Shown here piece after piece: positions 43,339-52,004 of a DNA stretch of 64,000 nt. Origin of the DNA: Roseibium litorale (GTDB lineage: Bacteria > Pseudomonadota > Alphaproteobacteria > Rhizobiales > Stappiaceae); the NCBI RefSeq assembly GCF_014842915.1, contig NZ_JACYXI010000009.1:155919-219918 (forward strand). The letters are read 5' to 3'. Below the pieces are notes generated by a model. The model saw nothing but the letters and a program-made list of their open reading frames with translations, was not told where the DNA came from and did not search any database. The first letter of the stretch is position 1. Each line of letters opens with the position of its first letter. A program made the position numbers and the translations under genes.

Positions 43339-44352
43339 GTGGCAGGTCGGCTTACATGGCACCGGACAAGTCAGTCTGATGAAGAACTTCGCGAGTATCT
43401 TATCCTTGCCCTTCTGCGCTCCCGCGCTTGCGTCACTTTTCAGGACAGCGAACTTCGCTATCATTATATCGCCAACCTTCCAGAGATCTGGAACCTCCCG
43501 CTTGGTGAGCCACCGGTTGACTCACTGATTTTCGGCGACGCCTTGGGCGGGCAGCTCAATGAGTTGAAGAGACTTGCGCGCGAGACAGGCGAACAGCAGA
43601 AACAGGAAGTTCAGATCGAGAACGACAAGTTCTTCGAGTTCCATATCGAAGCCATCTCATCGCCGGATGGCAAGCAACAGATCATGACGACCATTGTCGA
43701 CATGAGCGAGATCCGGCGCCGCGAAAAGGTGCTGAAGGTCTTGCTGCGCGAAGTCAGTCACCGTTCCAAGAACCTGCTTGCGATCATTCAAAGCATCGCC
43801 TCCCAGACCGCCCGCAATTCCACATCGCTGGACCAGTTCCTGACCAAGTTCCGGGGCCGGATCTTTTCGCTGTCGCAATCCCAGGATCTGGTCACGGATT
43901 CCAATTGGCGCGGCGCTTATCTGCACGACCTGATCCGGGACCAGGTCGCCCGCTATCAGCAAAATGACAAGCCGGCGGTTAACGTTTCCGGTCCAAACAT
44001 CCTGCTCTCCCCCAACGCCGCTCTTCACATCGGTCTTGCCCTGCACGAACTGATGGTCAATGCGGTCAGCGCCAGCCATGCCATGGCTGCGGGCAAGACA
44101 ATCGGTATCAGTTGCAAGATCACAGATGATGGCAACGCGGAATTGTCCTGGAACGAGCCTGCGGACCTGTCACCCGATGTGCCTCCCCTACCCCGCGAGA
44201 TCACTCCGGGCAGTTTCGGCAGCACGGTGCTTGAACGCGTGGTCCCCGCGTCGGTCAGCGGCACCAGCCGCTACACGGTTTACGATGATGGTGTAGAGTA
44301 TGTTCTGTCGTTCCCGCTGAGTGACGAAAACGTATCAGACGAGGCGCGCTGA
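43339..44352 (+). CDS. HWE-family sensor histidine kinase, probable PhyR kinase
   Basis: 337 residues, no transmembrane helix, so cytoplasmic. N-terminal PAS-like sensor (about 15-130, VTFQDSELRYHYIANLPEIW, FFEFHIEAISSPDGKQQI). The HWE kinase core follows: H-box LREVSHRSKNLLAIIQSIA, then LHIGLALHELMVNAVSA (N-box), ISCKITDDGNAELSWNE and GSFGSTVLERVVPASV. HWE kinases are the usual phosphodonors of PhyR. The GTG start at 43339 has GAGGG 7 bases upstream. The position directly after phyR and the DUF1328 gene makes it the best candidate PhyK of this locus. The signal sensed by the PAS domain is unknown. Confidence 0.88.
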   Translation: MAGRLTWHRTSQSDEELREYLILALLRSRACVTFQDSELRYHYIANLPEIWNLPLGEPPVDSLIFGDALGGQLNELKRLARETGEQQKQEVQIENDKFFEFHIEAISSPDGKQQIMTTIVDMSEIRRREKVLKVLLREVSHRSKNLLAIIQSIASQTARNSTSLDQFLTKFRGRIFSLSQSQDLVTDSNWRGAYLHDLIRDQVARYQQNDKPAVNVSGPNILLSPNAALHIGLALHELMVNAVSASHAMAAGKTIGISCKITDDGNAELSWNEPADLSPDVPPLPREITPGSFGSTVLERVVPASVSGTSRYTVYDDGVEYVLSFPLSDENVSDEAR

Positions 44353-44436
44353 TGCCGCGCAGATTTCCCTTCAGCCGTGACGAGCGGCAGGTTGAAGATT
44401 GACACGTGACCTGGTGAAACTTCCCTCCAAACGCCA

Positions 44437-44469
44437 ATCAGGCGCCCGCCATAAGACGGAGCGCCTGAT
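44437..44469. terminator. Hairpin between convergent HWE kinase gene and csbD
   Basis: 9-bp perfect stem ATCAGGCGC / GCGCCTGAT with a 15-base loop, between the kinase stop (44352) and the csbD stop (44504). No T-run. Confidence 0.5.
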
Positions 44470-44503
44470 CAGTCAAAGGGGTCAAAAGCGATTTGGGAGG
44501 CGC

Positions 44504-44701
44504 TTAGTGGTGGTTCAACCAGAGGTCGATTTCCTTTTCCGCCTCGTCTTCGGCCTTGCCGTAGCGCTCCTGAATAAGGCCGGAGAGCTGCTTGCGCTTG
44601 CCTGCGATCACATCCAGCTCATCATCGGTGAGCTTGCCCCACTTTTCCTGAACCTTACCGCGAAACTGATCCCAGTTCCCTTCAATCTGATTCCAGTTCA
44701 T
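44504..44701 (-). CDS. CsbD-family stress protein
   Basis: 65 residues beginning MNWNQIEGNWDQFRGKV, the hallmark of CsbD-like proteins (also KWGKLTDDELDVIAGK, LSGLIQERYGKAEDEAEKEI). They are small, highly charged, abundant stress proteins without known activity, named from a sigma-B-controlled gene of Bacillus subtilis. The ATG at 44701 has AAGGAGG 5 bases upstream. An in-frame extension to 44740 is ignored. A perfect EcfG-type promoter lies about 50 bases upstream, so here too the gene is under the general stress sigma, an analogous control in an unrelated phylum. Confidence 0.93.
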   Translation of the reverse strand: MNWNQIEGNWDQFRGKVQEKWGKLTDDELDVIAGKRKQLSGLIQERYGKAEDEAEKEIDLWLNHH

Positions 44702-44750
44702 GACTGCCTCCTTGTCGTTCGAGAGCGGCTCATTTTCCACTCGCTAAGTC

Positions 44751-44775
44751 AACGTGCAGATCTGGGAAGGGTTCC
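44751..44775 (-). promoter_or_regulatory. EcfG-type promoter for csbD
   Basis: Minus strand GGAAC (44771-44775), 16-base spacer, CGTT (44751-44754), 50 bases before the start codon. Confidence 0.88.
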
Positions 44776-44886
44776 AAAGAAACGAGAACTAACTTTGTCC
44801 GGCGGTCAGAACTCCCGGCCGCAAATGAACAAAATTTGGACGAGCATAACCGGCACCCTCCGTTTCGTCAGGGGCATGAGTGCCTT

Positions 44887-46605
44887 ATGCTGAACGTCTG
44901 GAAGATGAGCAGATACCCAATTCCGATTGGCTTGCGAGGAACCCGCCAAGTGAAGAAATACATGCCCATGCTGGCATTTGTCATCGTGTCCGCCGTCGGT
45001 CTGGCCATGACATATCTAATCTTCGAGGCGGAAACCTCCGCGGAAAATACCAGGTTCGCATCCATCGCCACCGAAGCAGTGGACCGCATCCGGCAGAAGG
45101 CAGACCAGAACCTTTCAGTCATCGCTGCCACACACTCGTTCCTCAACACCAACGGCGCGTCCGTATCCCGCAAGGAGTTCCAGACCTTCGCAATGGGCCT
45201 GGTGGTCAACAGCCATGTATCCGGAATTCAGGGCATCGGCTATTCGCAGCTGATCGAGACGGGCAATGAGGCAAGCGCAGAGCAAAACCTGCGACGGAAC
45301 TATAGTTTCACCGGAAAGATCTGGCCTGAGAGCGACCAGCCCTTCCGCACGCCGATTACGCTGCTTGAACCTCAGGATGCACGGAACCAGGCGGCCATCG
45401 GCTATGACATGTTCAGCGATCCGATCCGCCGTGCCGCGATGGAAGCCGCCGCGACGACGGGAAAGCTGCAGGCCTCCGCGCCGGTTGAGCTGGTCCAGGA
45501 AATCACCGACGACAAGCAGACCGGTTTCCTGGCCTATATGCCGCTTTTCACGCCCAGCGAGATGATGCAGGACAAGAAGAGCAACGGCCAATACGGCTCC
45601 ATAACCGGATTTGTCTATGCCCCTTTCCGGGCTGGTGATCTGCATCAGGCTGCCCTGGCCAGGCCGACGCCTGTGTCCGTTCTGGTGGAGACCATCGACA
45701 CCACCGACGGGGGATCACAGCTTCTGTTCCGGTCACACGGTTATGAAGACCGTCTGGAGGCGGCAGAGAATGTCTTGAAGGAGACGCTTGACGTTGCAGG
45801 CCGTCAGTGGTCCGTGTCTGTCATCGAGGCCTTCCCCGCCAGTCACACCCTGCTTTACTGGCGCACTCTGATCCTCGGAACGGTCTCCCTGCTCTTTGCC
45901 GCCGCCCTTGCCGTTTCCATCCGTGCGCAGATGAAGACCGTTGCCGCCACCCATGAACTGAACGAGGTTGCCCGCAAGACCATTGAGGAAAAGGATCTCA
46001 TGCTTCAGGAAATGAAGCACAGGATCAAGAACTCCATTGCCCGCATCCTAGCCATGGCGCGGCAAACGTCCAACTCCTCCGAAAACCTTGAGGAATTCAA
46101 AACGTCTTTTACCGCCCGGCTTCAGGCCATGGCGAATGCTCAGGACCTCTTGACCCGGTCGAAATGGGAAAGCGCGGATCTCAAGACCCTGCTGACCCAG
46201 GAGCTGGAGCAAGTTTTCGGCACTGAGTCTGAGCAGATGGAGGTGGGTGGCCCGAAGATCCGCCTCGACGAGCGGGCAACCCACGCGCTGGGTCTCGTGT
46301 TCCACGAGTTGGCCACCAATGCGATGAAATATTCCAGTATCTTCGAGGAGGGCGGCAGCCTGTCGATCACCTGGACCACCGTCCAAAATGGCCGCGAACC
46401 GTGGCTCGAGCTGAACTGGGTTGAAATCTCCGCCACAGCAATCACCCAGCCAAGCAGCAAAGGCTTTGGTTCACGCCTGATCGACGCCTCGATCCGCGGC
46501 GAGCTGCGCGGTAACATAAGCCACGACTTCGGCCAAAACGGCCTCAAGATCCGTATTTCGCTGCCCCTTCCAGGACGCAAACGCAAAAAAGGTCTTGCCT
46601 CTTGA
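44887..46605 (+). CDS. CHASE-domain HWE/HisKA_2 sensor histidine kinase
   Basis: About 572 residues. A transmembrane helix near the N terminus (MPMLAFVIVSAVGLAMTYLIF) is followed by a periplasmic CHASE sensor (about 45-280, QGIGYSQLIETGNEAS, FRTPITLLEPQDARNQAAIGYD, GFLAYMPLF), a second helix (LILGTVSLLFAAALAVSI), then the kinase core with H-box LMLQEMKHRIKNSIARILA and N-box LVFHELATNAMKYSS. The G-box GFGSRLIDASIRGELRG supports an HWE/HisKA_2 class. This is a second kinase able in principle to phosphorylate PhyR, sensing from outside the membrane. Start uncertain: ATG 44887, ATG 44905, or an upstream TTG. No strong ribosome site or EcfG promoter is visible. Confidence 0.85.
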   Translation: MLNVWKMSRYPIPIGLRGTRQVKKYMPMLAFVIVSAVGLAMTYLIFEAETSAENTRFASIATEAVDRIRQKADQNLSVIAATHSFLNTNGASVSRKEFQTFAMGLVVNSHVSGIQGIGYSQLIETGNEASAEQNLRRNYSFTGKIWPESDQPFRTPITLLEPQDARNQAAIGYDMFSDPIRRAAMEAAATTGKLQASAPVELVQEITDDKQTGFLAYMPLFTPSEMMQDKKSNGQYGSITGFVYAPFRAGDLHQAALARPTPVSVLVETIDTTDGGSQLLFRSHGYEDRLEAAENVLKETLDVAGRQWSVSVIEAFPASHTLLYWRTLILGTVSLLFAAALAVSIRAQMKTVAATHELNEVARKTIEEKDLMLQEMKHRIKNSIARILAMARQTSNSSENLEEFKTSFTARLQAMANAQDLLTRSKWESADLKTLLTQELEQVFGTESEQMEVGGPKIRLDERATHALGLVFHELATNAMKYSSIFEEGGSLSITWTTVQNGREPWLELNWVEISATAITQPSSKGFGSRLIDASIRGELRGNISHDFGQNGLKIRISLPLPGRKRKKGLAS

Positions 46606-46653
46606 GCAACGCCGGTTGTGTCCGGAAAATCCCGCTCTTTTCTTGATCTGCAA

Positions 46654-46678
46654 GGAACTCCCTCCCCTTTCAAACGTT
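46654..46678 (+). promoter_or_regulatory. EcfG-type promoter for the AI-2E-family gene
   Basis: GGAAC (46654-46658), 16-base spacer, CGTT (46675-46678), 23 bases before the ATG at 46701. Confidence 0.85.
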
Positions 46679-46700
46679 AACGGTCGAAAGGGGAGCCTTC

Positions 46701-47774
46701 ATGCACCATCCCAAGTCTCTTATCGTGGCACGCCCAACCCAGATACACCCGGTCAGGGCTCATCTGGGCACGGTTGCCTCGCTCGCGACGATCCTGATGG
46801 GTATCGGGACCATTGCGTTGATCCTGGTGCATGCTCAGGCGATTCTTGCCCCCGTTGCGCTGGCGGTCGTGATCGGTCTGATGTTTGGCCCGCTCGCCGA
46901 CCGCATTGAACGGTTGGGCATTTCCTCCTGGCTTTCCGGCGCCATTGTCCTGGCCGTTTTCCTGACACTCATCAGCCTGGCCATCACCGGCTTTGCCGTG
47001 CCCCTGTCCGACTGGATCAGCAAGATTCCCCTGATCTGGAAGCGGGTACAGGTGGAACTTGCCAATTGGCAGGGGGTGATCAAGTCGGTCGGGGCCCTGC
47101 AGGACCAAATCCGGTCCTTGGCCGGGGCTGATGCCGCCATGTCGGTGAAGCTGGACGATTCCACATCCGTCAGCGATGTCGCCCTCCTGGCGCCTGCCAT
47201 CGTGGGCCAGCTCGGCATTTTTCTCGCCAGCCTGTATTTCTTCATCTCCACCCGGCACGACATCCGCGTGTCAATCCTGACCCTTTGCATGAGTCGCAAG
47301 CAGCGCTGGCGCGCTGCGCATATCTTCCGCGACGTGGAGCACTACGTCTCCCACTATCTGCTGCAGATCACCGGCATCAACCTGCTGCTCGGGGCGGCCC
47401 TGTCGCTCATGTTGTGGCTGGCAGGTGTGCCCTCGGCGCTGATGTGGGGGCTGCTTGCCTGCACGCTCAACTATGTCATTTACATCGGCCCGGCTGTAAT
47501 GGTCGCCGTGATGCTGGGGGTCGGTCTGGCGACCGCAAACACCAGCCTCGGGATTTTCATTCCTCCAGCGATCTACCTTGGCCTGAACATTCTGGAATCC
47601 CAGGTCGTGACCCCGCATGTCCTGGGCCGGTCGATGGAGATCAACCCCTTCATCATCTTCCTGTCTCTGGTGTTCTGGATCTGGATCTGGGGACCGATCG
47701 GGGGATTTATCGCAGTGCCGTCTCTGCTCGTCATCATGACGGCGCTGAAGAACATCCGCCACATGATGTACTAG
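46701..47774 (+). CDS. AI-2E family transporter (PerM/YdiK-like permease)
   Basis: 357 residues with about eight transmembrane helices in the arrangement of the AI-2E/UPF0118 family: two helix pairs at the N terminus (LATILMGIGTIALILV, ILAPVALAVVIGLMFGP), a soluble stretch at about 105-165, then LGIFLASLYFFISTRHD, LLQITGINLLLGAALSLMLWL, the motif VPSALMWGLLACTLNYVIYIG and the terminal FWIWIWGPIGGFIAVPSLLV. Members include the AI-2 exporter TqsA and Na+/H+ antiporters, so the substrate is open. AAAGGGGAG lies before the ATG, and a perfect EcfG-type promoter ends 23 bases upstream, giving a very short leader. It is the last recognised member of the stress island. Confidence 0.88.
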   Translation: MHHPKSLIVARPTQIHPVRAHLGTVASLATILMGIGTIALILVHAQAILAPVALAVVIGLMFGPLADRIERLGISSWLSGAIVLAVFLTLISLAITGFAVPLSDWISKIPLIWKRVQVELANWQGVIKSVGALQDQIRSLAGADAAMSVKLDDSTSVSDVALLAPAIVGQLGIFLASLYFFISTRHDIRVSILTLCMSRKQRWRAAHIFRDVEHYVSHYLLQITGINLLLGAALSLMLWLAGVPSALMWGLLACTLNYVIYIGPAVMVAVMLGVGLATANTSLGIFIPPAIYLGLNILESQVVTPHVLGRSMEINPFIIFLSLVFWIWIWGPIGGFIAVPSLLVIMTALKNIRHMMY

Positions 47775-48034
47775 GGTGTGGACCAGTCTCAGCCTGAGCC
47801 TTGAATGACTGACGCAGCCCCTGCAAAGGCCTCGCGTCGCGATCAAATCCTCGCGCGCGCCGACACAAAGCTTCTCCTTTCCATGTTCAAGTTTAATTAA
47901 AACCGGTCACATCGAAACAAAACTCAAGCACACGCAAATATTAACATTATAATTGTCAGAGTTACCTAGATGAGGGTTATGTAAATTTTAACCCATAAAC
48001 CGCAGAGTCCAAACGATCATCCGGAGGTGACGCT

Positions 48035-50422
48035 GTGGCTGTTTTTGACCGTACCCATCAGTTTTTAAAAGCAAAAATGAACTCCATCGGCATGAAGACC
48101 GTTGCCTCGATGGCGGCCTTGGCAATTCTCCTGATAGTCATCGCCACGGTCGGCTTGCGCGGGATCGGAACCTTGAGCGGAGCGGTCTCCCGGACGGAAA
48201 AAGCGTCAGAGATCCTGATTGACGTCAACTCGGCCGGCGGCTCGATGACCCAATATCTGTTCAAGAAGGATCCGGCGCATATTGATGCCGCGACAGCAGC
48301 TCTCGACCGGGCAACCGCCAAGCTGCCGTCGCTCAATCTCGACGCGGCGGATCAGCAGAGCCTGGCAGAGCTGATGTCCAGGATGTCCACAGCCGTTCAA
48401 AGTCTCACATCGGCTTATGAGGGGGTAGAAGCCGCCAGCAGTGCCTTCGTTGCCGCAACCGACGACCTGATCAGCAAAGCCGCCGGAGCAGAAAAACAGC
48501 GGGCTTCGGTCGCAAGCAACGCGGAAACAAAATCAAACGAAGTTTTCATCAGCCTGGACCGGATCCGGAAGCTGATTTACGCCAACAGCCAGTTCCACTC
48601 CGCCATCCAGCAAATGGAAATCAGCCTGACGGCCAGCTCCGGGCAAGTATCCGATGACCTCGCCAGTCAATTGACCCAGGCTGCGGAACGCGCCAGGCCT
48701 GCACTTGCAGGCATTGTCGAGCTTGGCGGAACCCCGAATGTCCAGCCTGTCGTAAGTGCGCTGACCAAGACTTACGAAAAGGTCGAAGCGCTGATCGGCA
48801 GTTCAGCTCCCATCGGCAGCTCCGAACAGGCAACACTGATGTCGCTCGCTCAGGACCTGGCCAAGACCACCGGGCAGCTGGACGTTATTCTGGGGGAGGA
48901 AGCCAACGCGGAGCTGGCGGTAAAGACCGAAAAAGACAACGAGCGCTCGAAGGCCCGTATCGTGACCGGCGTGGTCCGGAACTTCAGTGAAGTCATCAAA
49001 GGCGCAATCGTAGACGCAGAACGTTACCAGATCAGCCCGAGTGACGAGACCGCCGAGACCGTAACCAAGGCCCTCGGGAAGGCCGCTGGATTTGGTAAGA
49101 TGCTGACCAAGATGGGAGATCCCGAGCTGGCGGACGGCGTTGGTGCCGTTCAGAGCAGCTTCGATCAAATCATCGCCGCCATGGCCGCGTTTGACCAGGC
49201 GACCTCGACAGCCGTCTCCACCTCCAATGACATGACCGATGGCGTGGTGCAGATTGTCGGCAAGATCAGCGATGCAGCCGAGGCCCAGTCCGACCGCAGC
49301 AGCTGGCTGATGTGGGCTGCGGGTGCCGTCTGCCTCTTCCTGACGACCGCGATCGCCTACCTTCTGGTGCGCACGATTGCACGGCCAATCCTGCAGATGT
49401 CCGACGCCATGCTGCGCCTTGCCAAGGGGGACACTTCCGTCACACTGGCTCAGCTGAAGCGGCGGGACGAGATCGGTGAAATGGCCCGTTCGGTTGAGGT
49501 GTTCCGCGAGAACGAGATTGAGCGCACGAAGCTGTCGGAGGAAAGCCGTACCGAACAGGCTGCCCGTATTCAGCGCCAGGCCCATGTCGATGCGTTGATC
49601 GAAGAGTTCAAGACCTCTGCGGAAGAAGTGTTTTCCTCTGTCGGCCAGACAGCCGGCGCGCTTGAGGAAACGGCCAAATCACTGAACTCGCTGTCCCGGG
49701 ATACGGCCGGTCACGCCCAGGAAACGCAGCATTCGTCATCGACCGTCAGCCACAACGTCCAGACCGTGGCCTCCGCGGCTGAAGAGCTCTCCGCTTCAAT
49801 TGCAGAAATTTCGGTGCAGGTAAGCCGAACCACGAGCGTGGTTGAAAGCGCAAGGACCCGGACAGCCATGACCAATGAGAAGATCGAGAGCCTTGAAAAA
49901 GCGGCGGTCCGGATCGGTGAGGTTGTGACCCTGATCAAGGCGATTGCCGAGCAGACCAATCTTCTGGCTCTGAACGCCACCATTGAAGCGGCCCGGGCCG
50001 GGGAAGCGGGCAAGGGTTTTGCGGTGGTGGCCGCCGAGGTCAAGGAGCTTGCGACGCAAACCTCCAAGGCAACCGAGGAAATCACCTCTCAGATCAGCGC
50101 CATTCAGGCGGAAACGGGAAATGCCGTCCGTGCAATTGGCGAGATCGCGGAAACCATGGAGGAGGTCGACAATTATACCTCGTCCATCGCGTCCGCCGTT
50201 TCCCAGCAGGGCAGCGCCACCTCAGAGATTTCCCACAACGCCAGCCAGGCCGCCGACAGCACCGCAGTGGTTTCCGCCAACATGGAAAATCTGTCAGAGG
50301 CGGTCGACCGGACGTCCCAGTCTGCGGGCAGTGTTTTGGAAGCATCCTCGGAACTGCGCAGCAAGACCGACGAGCTTGTCCGCCGGGTGGAAACCTTCCT
50401 CACCAATGTGGCGGCTGCCTGA
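48035..50422 (+). CDS. Methyl-accepting chemotaxis protein
   Basis: 795 residues. GTG start with GGAGGTGA upstream. Transmembrane helix 1 (about 22-45, [19 protein letters not shown]), a long helical periplasmic sensor (45-425), helix 2 (about 428-450, [22 protein letters not shown]), HAMP (450-505, [20 protein letters not shown]) and the signalling domain (540-790) with the hairpin tip [20 protein letters not shown] and [20 protein letters not shown]. The size and alpha-helical character of the periplasmic part suggest a helical-bundle ligand domain. The C terminus lacks the CheR/CheB-binding pentapeptide. No other chemotaxis genes are near. An AT-rich leader of about 160 bases with no EcfG-type site precedes it. 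Confidence 0.95.
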   Translation: MAVFDRTHQFLKAKMNSIGMKTVASMAALAILLIVIATVGLRGIGTLSGAVSRTEKASEILIDVNSAGGSMTQYLFKKDPAHIDAATAALDRATAKLPSLNLDAADQQSLAELMSRMSTAVQSLTSAYEGVEAASSAFVAATDDLISKAAGAEKQRASVASNAETKSNEVFISLDRIRKLIYANSQFHSAIQQMEISLTASSGQVSDDLASQLTQAAERARPALAGIVELGGTPNVQPVVSALTKTYEKVEALIGSSAPIGSSEQATLMSLAQDLAKTTGQLDVILGEEANAELAVKTEKDNERSKARIVTGVVRNFSEVIKGAIVDAERYQISPSDETAETVTKALGKAAGFGKMLTKMGDPELADGVGAVQSSFDQIIAAMAAFDQATSTAVSTSNDMTDGVVQIVGKISDAAEAQSDRSSWLMWAAGAVCLFLTTAIAYLLVRTIARPILQMSDAMLRLAKGDTSVTLAQLKRRDEIGEMARSVEVFRENEIERTKLSEESRTEQAARIQRQAHVDALIEEFKTSAEEVFSSVGQTAGALEETAKSLNSLSRDTAGHAQETQHSSSTVSHNVQTVASAAEELSASIAEISVQVSRTTSVVESARTRTAMTNEKIESLEKAAVRIGEVVTLIKAIAEQTNLLALNATIEAARAGEAGKGFAVVAAEVKELATQTSKATEEITSQISAIQAETGNAVRAIGEIAETMEEVDNYTSSIASAVSQQGSATSEISHNASQAADSTAVVSANMENLSEAVDRTSQSAGSVLEASSELRSKTDELVRRVETFLTNVAAA

Positions 50423-50480
50423 CAAGGCAAAGGCGCCCGCAGGCAGCTGGAGCCGGCAAGGACCGGCATAACCTAAAAGA

Positions 50481-50513
50481 AAACCCGGCAGCGGATCCTC
50501 CACTGCCGGGTTT
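50481..50513. terminator. Bidirectional terminator between the MCP gene and ctaA
   Basis: 11-bp perfect stem AAACCCGGCAG / CTGCCGGGTTT with 11-base loop, A-run on the left, T-run on the right. Serves both convergent genes. Confidence 0.85.
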
Positions 50514-50532
50514 GCTTTTGGAAAAATCAGGT

Positions 50533-51633
50533 TCAGTTGCGAACGGGATAAGGCCCCTTGAGCGCGGCCAGATAATCGACTGCCCCCGCCAGAACGATCA
50601 CCGCAAAGGCCTGGTGCCAGAGCGCAATGTGAAGCTGCACGTGCATGAGCAAGGTGCCGATGCCGAAGAGAACCTGCAGCAGGACGAAGCCGAGCAGATG
50701 CCGGGCGGGCATCATGACCGGCTTGCGGCCACTCACCTGTTTGGACCGCAGGAACAGGACGATCACGGCAATAACCAGCAGATAAGCGGTCATGCGGTGC
50801 TGGAACTGAACGGTCAGGACGTTTTCGAAGAAATTCGTCCAGGCCGGGGTCATGATCAGCAGGCCACGCGGGATGAACTGTCCATCCATCAGGGGCCAAG
50901 TGTTGTAGGTGAAGCCGGCGTTGAGACCCGCGACCAGACCACCCAGGAAAATCTGGACAAAAACGAGCGCCAGGAAGACCTTTCCGAACCCGGCCAGGCG
51001 TCGGGCTTCTCCGGCGGTTGCTGCTTCCCTCGGCGCAAGCCGGCGGGCGATCCAGAACAGATAGGCGAAGATGATACAGGCGAGCGTCAGATGGGTGGCC
51101 AGCCGGTACTGGCTCACGTCGATCCGGTTGACCAGCCCGGAGGCCACCATCCACCAGCCGACAGCGCCCTGCAGACCACCAAGGAACAATCCCGCGACCA
51201 GACGCGGCTTGAGCCAGGGCTCAATCATGCCCCGCACCCAGAAGAACACCAGCGGCAGGAAGAAGGCAACGCCAATGAACCGTCCCAGAAGACGGTGGCC
51301 CCATTCCCACCAGAAGATGAACTTGAACTCGTCCAGGGTCATGCCCGCATTGATCGCCTCATACTGGGGAATTTCCCGGTACTTGGCGAATTCCTCCTGC
51401 CATTCGGCGTCAGAAAGCGGCGGGAGGGCGCCATGGATCGGTTTCCACTCGGTGATGGAGAGGCCAGACTCGGTCAGGCGGGTTGCGCCCCCGACAACCA
51501 CCATGGCCAGCACCAGGAGGCAGATGGCATATAGCCACCAGCGGATCAGGGTCCGGTTCCGCCGGATGGCGCTTTCATCATTGATGGACATGGCGGTGCC
51601 GCTCTCTGGGGCAGCCTGGCTTGATGCTGGCAT
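50533..51633 (-). CDS. ctaA: Heme A synthase (COX15/CtaA)
   Basis: 366-residue inner-membrane enzyme that oxidises the C8 methyl of heme O to a formyl group, giving heme A for aa3-type cytochrome oxidase. Eight transmembrane helices. Marks: GGATRLTESGLSITEWKPIHG, FIFWWEWGHRLLGRFIG, YRLATHLTLA, FTYNTWPLMDGQFIP, VQFQHRMTAYLL and a last conserved His in QLHIALWHQAFA. The histidines in WGHRL, ATHLT, FQHRM and LWHQ are the heme ligands expected for the type 2 (alphaproteobacterial/mitochondrial) form. ATG 51633 has AGGA 6 bases upstream. The open frame reaches 51693 without signal. It is divergent from the DUF2842 gene. Confidence 0.96.
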   Translation of the reverse strand: MPASSQAAPESGTAMSINDESAIRRNRTLIRWWLYAICLLVLAMVVVGGATRLTESGLSITEWKPIHGALPPLSDAEWQEEFAKYREIPQYEAINAGMTLDEFKFIFWWEWGHRLLGRFIGVAFFLPLVFFWVRGMIEPWLKPRLVAGLFLGGLQGAVGWWMVASGLVNRIDVSQYRLATHLTLACIIFAYLFWIARRLAPREAATAGEARRLAGFGKVFLALVFVQIFLGGLVAGLNAGFTYNTWPLMDGQFIPRGLLIMTPAWTNFFENVLTVQFQHRMTAYLLVIAVIVLFLRSKQVSGRKPVMMPARHLLGFVLLQVLFGIGTLLMHVQLHIALWHQAFAVIVLAGAVDYLAALKGPYPVRN

Positions 51634-51788
51634 GTTCAATCCTGGATTTGACCTTTTCCGCGCGGGAATATAGGTGCAAGGCGGATACGGCAAGCGCGCA
51701 AATGCTCTTGCGACACTGTTACGCTACATGGCCGGGCTGCAACAGCACCCAGTCTCCCCTGCCCTCGCGCGGAAGGTCTTGAAAAGAC

Positions 51789-52004
51789 ATGGTCCCTTCG
51801 TTCCGGAAATTCGTCGGCATGGTCATGCTGGTCGTTTTCGTCGTCGTCTACGCCCTGGTCGCCATGGTGATCGGCGACATGACCCTGCAGCAGTCGTCTA
51901 CGCTGGTACGCTTTGTCTATTTCGCCATTGCCGGACTGATCTGGGTGATTCCGGCAGGGGCCATCATCTGGTGGATGGAAAAAGGCGGGAAACCCCGGAC
52001 TTGA
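51789..52004 (+). CDS. DUF2842 small membrane protein
   Basis: 71 residues with two transmembrane helices (about 6-29, FVGMVMLVVFVVVYALVAMV, and 41-63, VRFVYFAIAGLIWVIPAGAII) separated by a short periplasmic or cytoplasmic loop (GDMTLQQSSTL). Length, the YALVAM segment and the LIWVIPA helix match DUF2842, an alphaproteobacterial family of unknown role. GGAAGG lies about 15 bases before the ATG, so the ribosome site is not ideal. Its last 41 bases overlap the end of the convergent deacetylase gene, unusual for two conserved genes and worth an eye on annotation of either end. Confidence 0.75.
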   Translation: MVPSFRKFVGMVMLVVFVVVYALVAMVIGDMTLQQSSTLVRFVYFAIAGLIWVIPAGAIIWWMEKGGKPRT

